Source of the DNA: an uncultured Oscillibacter sp.
Lineage (GTDB): Bacteria; Bacillota; Clostridia; Oscillospirales; Oscillospiraceae
DNA: 23,331 bases
Assembly (NCBI GenBank): GCA_900544105.1
Contig: UQUC01000028.1
Coordinates: forward strand, 1 to 23,331
Direction: 5' to 3'
How positions within the stretch are numbered: the stretch's first letter is position 1; each line of letters begins with the position of its first letter. The translations under genes were made by a program, and so were the position numbers. Positions 20,833 to 23,331 of the stretch are shown here, piece after piece. The notes below the pieces were generated by a model. That model made no database searches. It saw nothing but the letters and a program-made list of their open reading frames with translations, and was not told the DNA's origin.

Positions 20833-22324
20833 ATCTATGGCGTGCACGGATCTTGATAAGGCGGCTCCGGCTCCCGGCGATGACCGCCACCTCCACGAGG
20901 AATGCGGCGTATTCGGCATTTACTCCAATGTCACCGCCGATGTGGCCTCGTTAGCCTATTACGCTCTGTACGCCCTTCAGCACCGCGGGCAGGAAAGTGC
21001 CGGCATCGTTGTCAACGATGACGGCCTGTTCCGCTCCTGGCGGGACGTGGGGCTGGTCAGCGATGTGTTTCCCAAGGAGCGGCTTCGCTCTCTGGGGCTT
21101 GGCAACATCGCCGTCGGCCATGTGCGCTACGGCACCACCGGTTCGGACAACAAGCGCAACGTCCAGCCCATTCTGGTCAACCACTATAAGGGCCGCATGG
21201 CGCTGGCCCACAACGGCAACCTGACCAACTCCCAGGAGCTGCGTCTCCAACTGGAAAGTCAGGGGTCGATCTTCCATACCACCACCGATTCCGAGGTCAT
21301 CGCCTACATCATTGTGCAGGAGCGGCTGAAGCACGGTTCCATCGAGGAGGCGGTTTCCGCCGCCATGGACCGTCTGGTGGGGGCGTATTCTCTGGTCATT
21401 TCATCCCCCAGCAAGCTGATCGCCGTCCGGGACCCTCACGGCTTCCGTCCCCTGTGCATGGGGAGGCTGAAGGACGGCAGCGTGGTGTTCGCCTCTGAAA
21501 GCTGCGGACTGGACGCCGTGGGCGCCAGCTTTGAGCGGGATATTCTGCCCGGAGAGATCGTGGTGGCGGACAAAAACGGCGTCAAGTCCGACAGATCCCA
21601 CTGCGGCATCGCACCCCGGAGACTGTGCGTTTTTGAGTTCATCTACTTTGCCCGCCCCGACTCCGTGATCGACGGCAGCAGCGTTCATGTGGCCCGTCAG
21701 CGGGCCGGCGCGTTCCTCGCACTGGAGCATCCCGTGCAGGCGGACATCGTCATCGGTGTGCCGGACTCCGGTCTGGACGCCGCCATGGGCTACGCCCGGC
21801 AGTCCGGGATCCCCTACGGCATGGGCTTTATCAAGAACAAATACATCGGCCGCACCTTTATTTCTCCCACGCAGGATATGCGGGAAAATGAGGTCAACAT
21901 CAAGCTGAACCCCATCCGCTCCGTGGTGGAGGGCAAGCGCGTGGTGCTGATCGATGATTCCATCGTCCGGGGCACCACCTGCCGCCGCACCATCGACCTG
22001 CTGCGCAGAGCCGGCGCGAAGGAGATCCACATGCGGGTCAGCGCGCCGCCCTTTGTGTCCGAATGTTACTACGGCACGGATATTGACGACAAAAACAAGC
22101 TCATCGCCAACCATCACACGGTTGAGGAGATCGCCGGGATCATCGGTGTGGATTCTCTCGGCTATCTCAGCCTCAGCGACGTGGTGAAGCTGGCCGACCA
22201 TACGGAGAGCGGCTTTTGCACGGCCTGCTTCGGCGGCGGCTACCCCACCTCCATCCCGCAGGATTCCAACAAGGACCGCTTTGAATGTAAAATCAGCGAG
22301 CGGGAGAAGCAGGAATCTGTGTGA
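20822..22324 (+). CDS. purF: Amidophosphoribosyltransferase
   Basis: 500 residues. An N-terminal propeptide of 27 residues is followed by Cys28 in HEECGVFGIY, the class II amidotransferase nucleophile exposed by processing. Then come LQHRGQESAGI, GHVRYGTTG and AHNGNLTNSQ. The phosphoribosyltransferase PRPP loop is VVLIDDSIVRGTTCRRT (about 377). Four cysteines expected for the Bacillus-type [4Fe-4S] cluster are present (LCVFEF, ECYYGTD and FCTACFGG). It catalyses the committed step of purine synthesis and releases glutamate. The start at 20822 overlaps purC; neither it nor an in-frame ATG at 20837 has a strong RBS, so translation is probably coupled. The propeptide is longer than the 11 residues of B. 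subtilis. Confidence 0.95.
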   Translation: MPSKSMACTDLDKAAPAPGDDRHLHEECGVFGIYSNVTADVASLAYYALYALQHRGQESAGIVVNDDGLFRSWRDVGLVSDVFPKERLRSLGLGNIAVGHVRYGTTGSDNKRNVQPILVNHYKGRMALAHNGNLTNSQELRLQLESQGSIFHTTTDSEVIAYIIVQERLKHGSIEEAVSAAMDRLVGAYSLVISSPSKLIAVRDPHGFRPLCMGRLKDGSVVFASESCGLDAVGASFERDILPGEIVVADKNGVKSDRSHCGIAPRRLCVFEFIYFARPDSVIDGSSVHVARQRAGAFLALEHPVQADIVIGVPDSGLDAAMGYARQSGIPYGMGFIKNKYIGRTFISPTQDMRENEVNIKLNPIRSVVEGKRVVLIDDSIVRGTTCRRTIDLLRRAGAKEIHMRVSAPPFVSECYYGTDIDDKNKLIANHHTVEEIAGIIGVDSLGYLSLSDVVKLADHTESGFCTACFGGGYPTSIPQDSNKDRFECKISEREKQESV

Positions 22325-22419
22325 TTGCGCCGGACGGGGCTTTTTCTCGTGGCGGGGCAGGGGGGATCTTCCATGCCGCTTCCCTCAGTCTGCTGTTTCT
22401 CTCCCCAAATGAAAGGATG

Positions 22420-22466
22420 ACCCCCGGAGCAACCGGTCGATCAAGACCGTTTGCTCCGGGGGTTTT
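22420..22466 (+). terminator. Terminator of the glutamate synthase - purine operon
   Basis: ACCCCCGGAGCAACCGGTC (22420-22438) pairs with 22445-22463 with one mismatch around a 6-base loop, followed by TTTT and a second T-run (CTTTTTC). It sits between convergent genes. Confidence 0.9.
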
Positions 22467-22503
22467 CTGACTTTTTCTGACGGAAACGGTCCGCCTTGCC
22501 GGA

Positions 22504-23331
22504 TCAGCCGACCTGCTCCAGCTCCATCACCGCGTCGATCAGCATTTGCTGGGCGACGGGGTAGGGCCAGACCCGGACGTCGATGCCCGCCAGCGCCTTT
22601 TCCGTAACGGCGGGCAGGTCCTCCGGTCTGGCGTGGATGTCCGCCAGATGGGTGGGCAGGCCGATGGAGCGGTTGAAGGCCAGCAGCCGGTCCCGCTCCG
22701 CGTATTGCTTGTCGGCGGTGAGCATGACCAGAATGCCGTAGGAGACCACCTCGCCGTGCAGATGATGCTTTTCGATATGTTTCCGACAAGTCAAACCATA
22801 GAACAATGCATGGGCGATACCGCCATTGTAATACGGATGAACGGATACGGACACGATACCTGGGGAAATGGCTACATTCAAGATACAGTCCTCTAATTCC
22901 TCAGTGACAACTCCCGCCTCTGCGTCCTTCAGCGCCTTCTTTCCTTCTTTTAAGAATGGATAGAAGCAAAGTTTTCCTGCGGTGATACCCAGTTCACTGC
23001 CGTAATCCAGTGGCTCTCCCGCTTTGGCAGACCACTCAGACTCTACATTCTTCGCCATAGCGTCGCCGATACCCGCCCGGAAATACTTGATCGGAGCCGC
23101 CAGAATAATCCGTGGGTCGATAAAGCAATGCGCCGGTACGTGATGCAGTCTCGGAATATCGCAGAAAGAGCCGTCCTCATGGTACATGATGCTGATCTTG
23201 GTGATCGGCGCGCAGTTAGAAGCAATGGTCGGCACTGTAAATACCGGTTTTCCCAGGTGGTCTGCCGCTAATTTTACTGTATCTAAGCATTTACCGCCGC
23301 CAACTGCCAGAAGCATATCCGCCTCTTTGGC
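22504..23331 (-). CDS. Iron-containing alcohol dehydrogenase / glycerol dehydrogenase-like protein (partial)
   Basis: The C-terminal 275 residues are visible; the start lies beyond the right edge, with roughly 85-90 residues missing. The cofactor segment LLAVGGGKCLDTVKLAADHL and VPTIASNCAPITKIS resemble glycerol dehydrogenase. Metal ligands of the family are present: Asp in AGIGDAMAKNVE, His in YYNGGIAHALFYGL and His in KHHLHGEVVSYG. Such enzymes oxidise glycerol or reduce small hydroxyketones or aldehydes with NAD+ in the cytosol. Base composition changes inside the gene: four 60-base blocks at 22501-22740 are 63-70% GC by hand count, the next four (22741-22980) are 43-50%. The frame is intact throughout, so this is not a pseudogene but may be a recombinant allele. 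Substrate not determinable. Confidence 0.85.
   Translation of the reverse strand, partial: AKEADMLLAVGGGKCLDTVKLAADHLGKPVFTVPTIASNCAPITKISIMYHEDGSFCDIPRLHHVPAHCFIDPRIILAAPIKYFRAGIGDAMAKNVESEWSAKAGEPLDYGSELGITAGKLCFYPFLKEGKKALKDAEAGVVTEELEDCILNVAISPGIVSVSVHPYYNGGIAHALFYGLTCRKHIEKHHLHGEVVSYGILVMLTADKQYAERDRLLAFNRSIGLPTHLADIHARPEDLPAVTEKALAGIDVRVWPYPVAQQMLIDAVMELEQVG

Overview
The window reads as a chromosomal segment of a moderately high-GC anaerobic Firmicute, most like the Oscillospiraceae (Flavonifractor / Pseudoflavonifractor / Lawsonibacter type). This rests on strong AGGAGG-type ribosome sites, consensus TTGACA/TATAAT promoters in AT-rich gaps between GC-rich genes, Clostridia-type catabolic genes (PucR, DUF917, HyuA, NhaC) and a clostridial-style split glutamate synthase. 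The genus is an inference. No rRNA, tRNA, CRISPR array or intact insertion sequence was seen.

Layout. (1) 1-830: a small membrane protein and an XRE-type repressor behind a consensus promoter, then about 370 bases without a recognisable gene that carry three inverted repeats. (2) 1205-7344: a PucR regulator with its own promoter and terminator, then an operon of NCS1 cytosine/purine-type permease, DUF917 protein and HyuA-type ATP-dependent hydantoinase/oxoprolinase. This looks like uptake and opening of a cyclic ureide or hydantoin under PucR control. (3) 7418-11361, minus strand: an enolase-superfamily sugar-acid dehydratase with its own promoter, then a D-2-hydroxyacid dehydrogenase and glycerate 2-kinase behind a separate promoter. 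That second transcript has a 5' leader of about 170 nt containing a stable hairpin and an intrinsic terminator. Together the three enzymes suggest a sugar-acid or hydroxypyruvate to D-glycerate to 2-phosphoglycerate route.

(4) 11372-16537: a compact accessory module made of an IlvC-like protein, a FadR-type GntR regulator, a gamma-family PLP lyase and an NhaC-family carrier. The IlvC-like protein and the lyase both have altered active-site positions. The perfect palindrome ACATC-T-GATGT lies at the transcription start of both the ilvC-like gene and the lyase gene and nowhere else that I found, so the two divergently placed units look like one regulon. This is my best candidate for an undescribed pathway.

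(5) 16546-22466: five closely spaced genes with one consensus promoter. They are a glutamate synthase split into three polypeptides (class II amidotransferase; ferredoxin + FMN synthase; GXGXG domain), then purC and purF. A strong intrinsic terminator sits between the promoter and the first gene, so read-through must be controlled or leaky. (6) 22504-23331, minus strand, cut by the window edge: an iron-containing alcohol dehydrogenase / glycerol dehydrogenase-like gene whose base composition drops from about 66% to about 48% GC part-way through, a sign of intragenic recombination.
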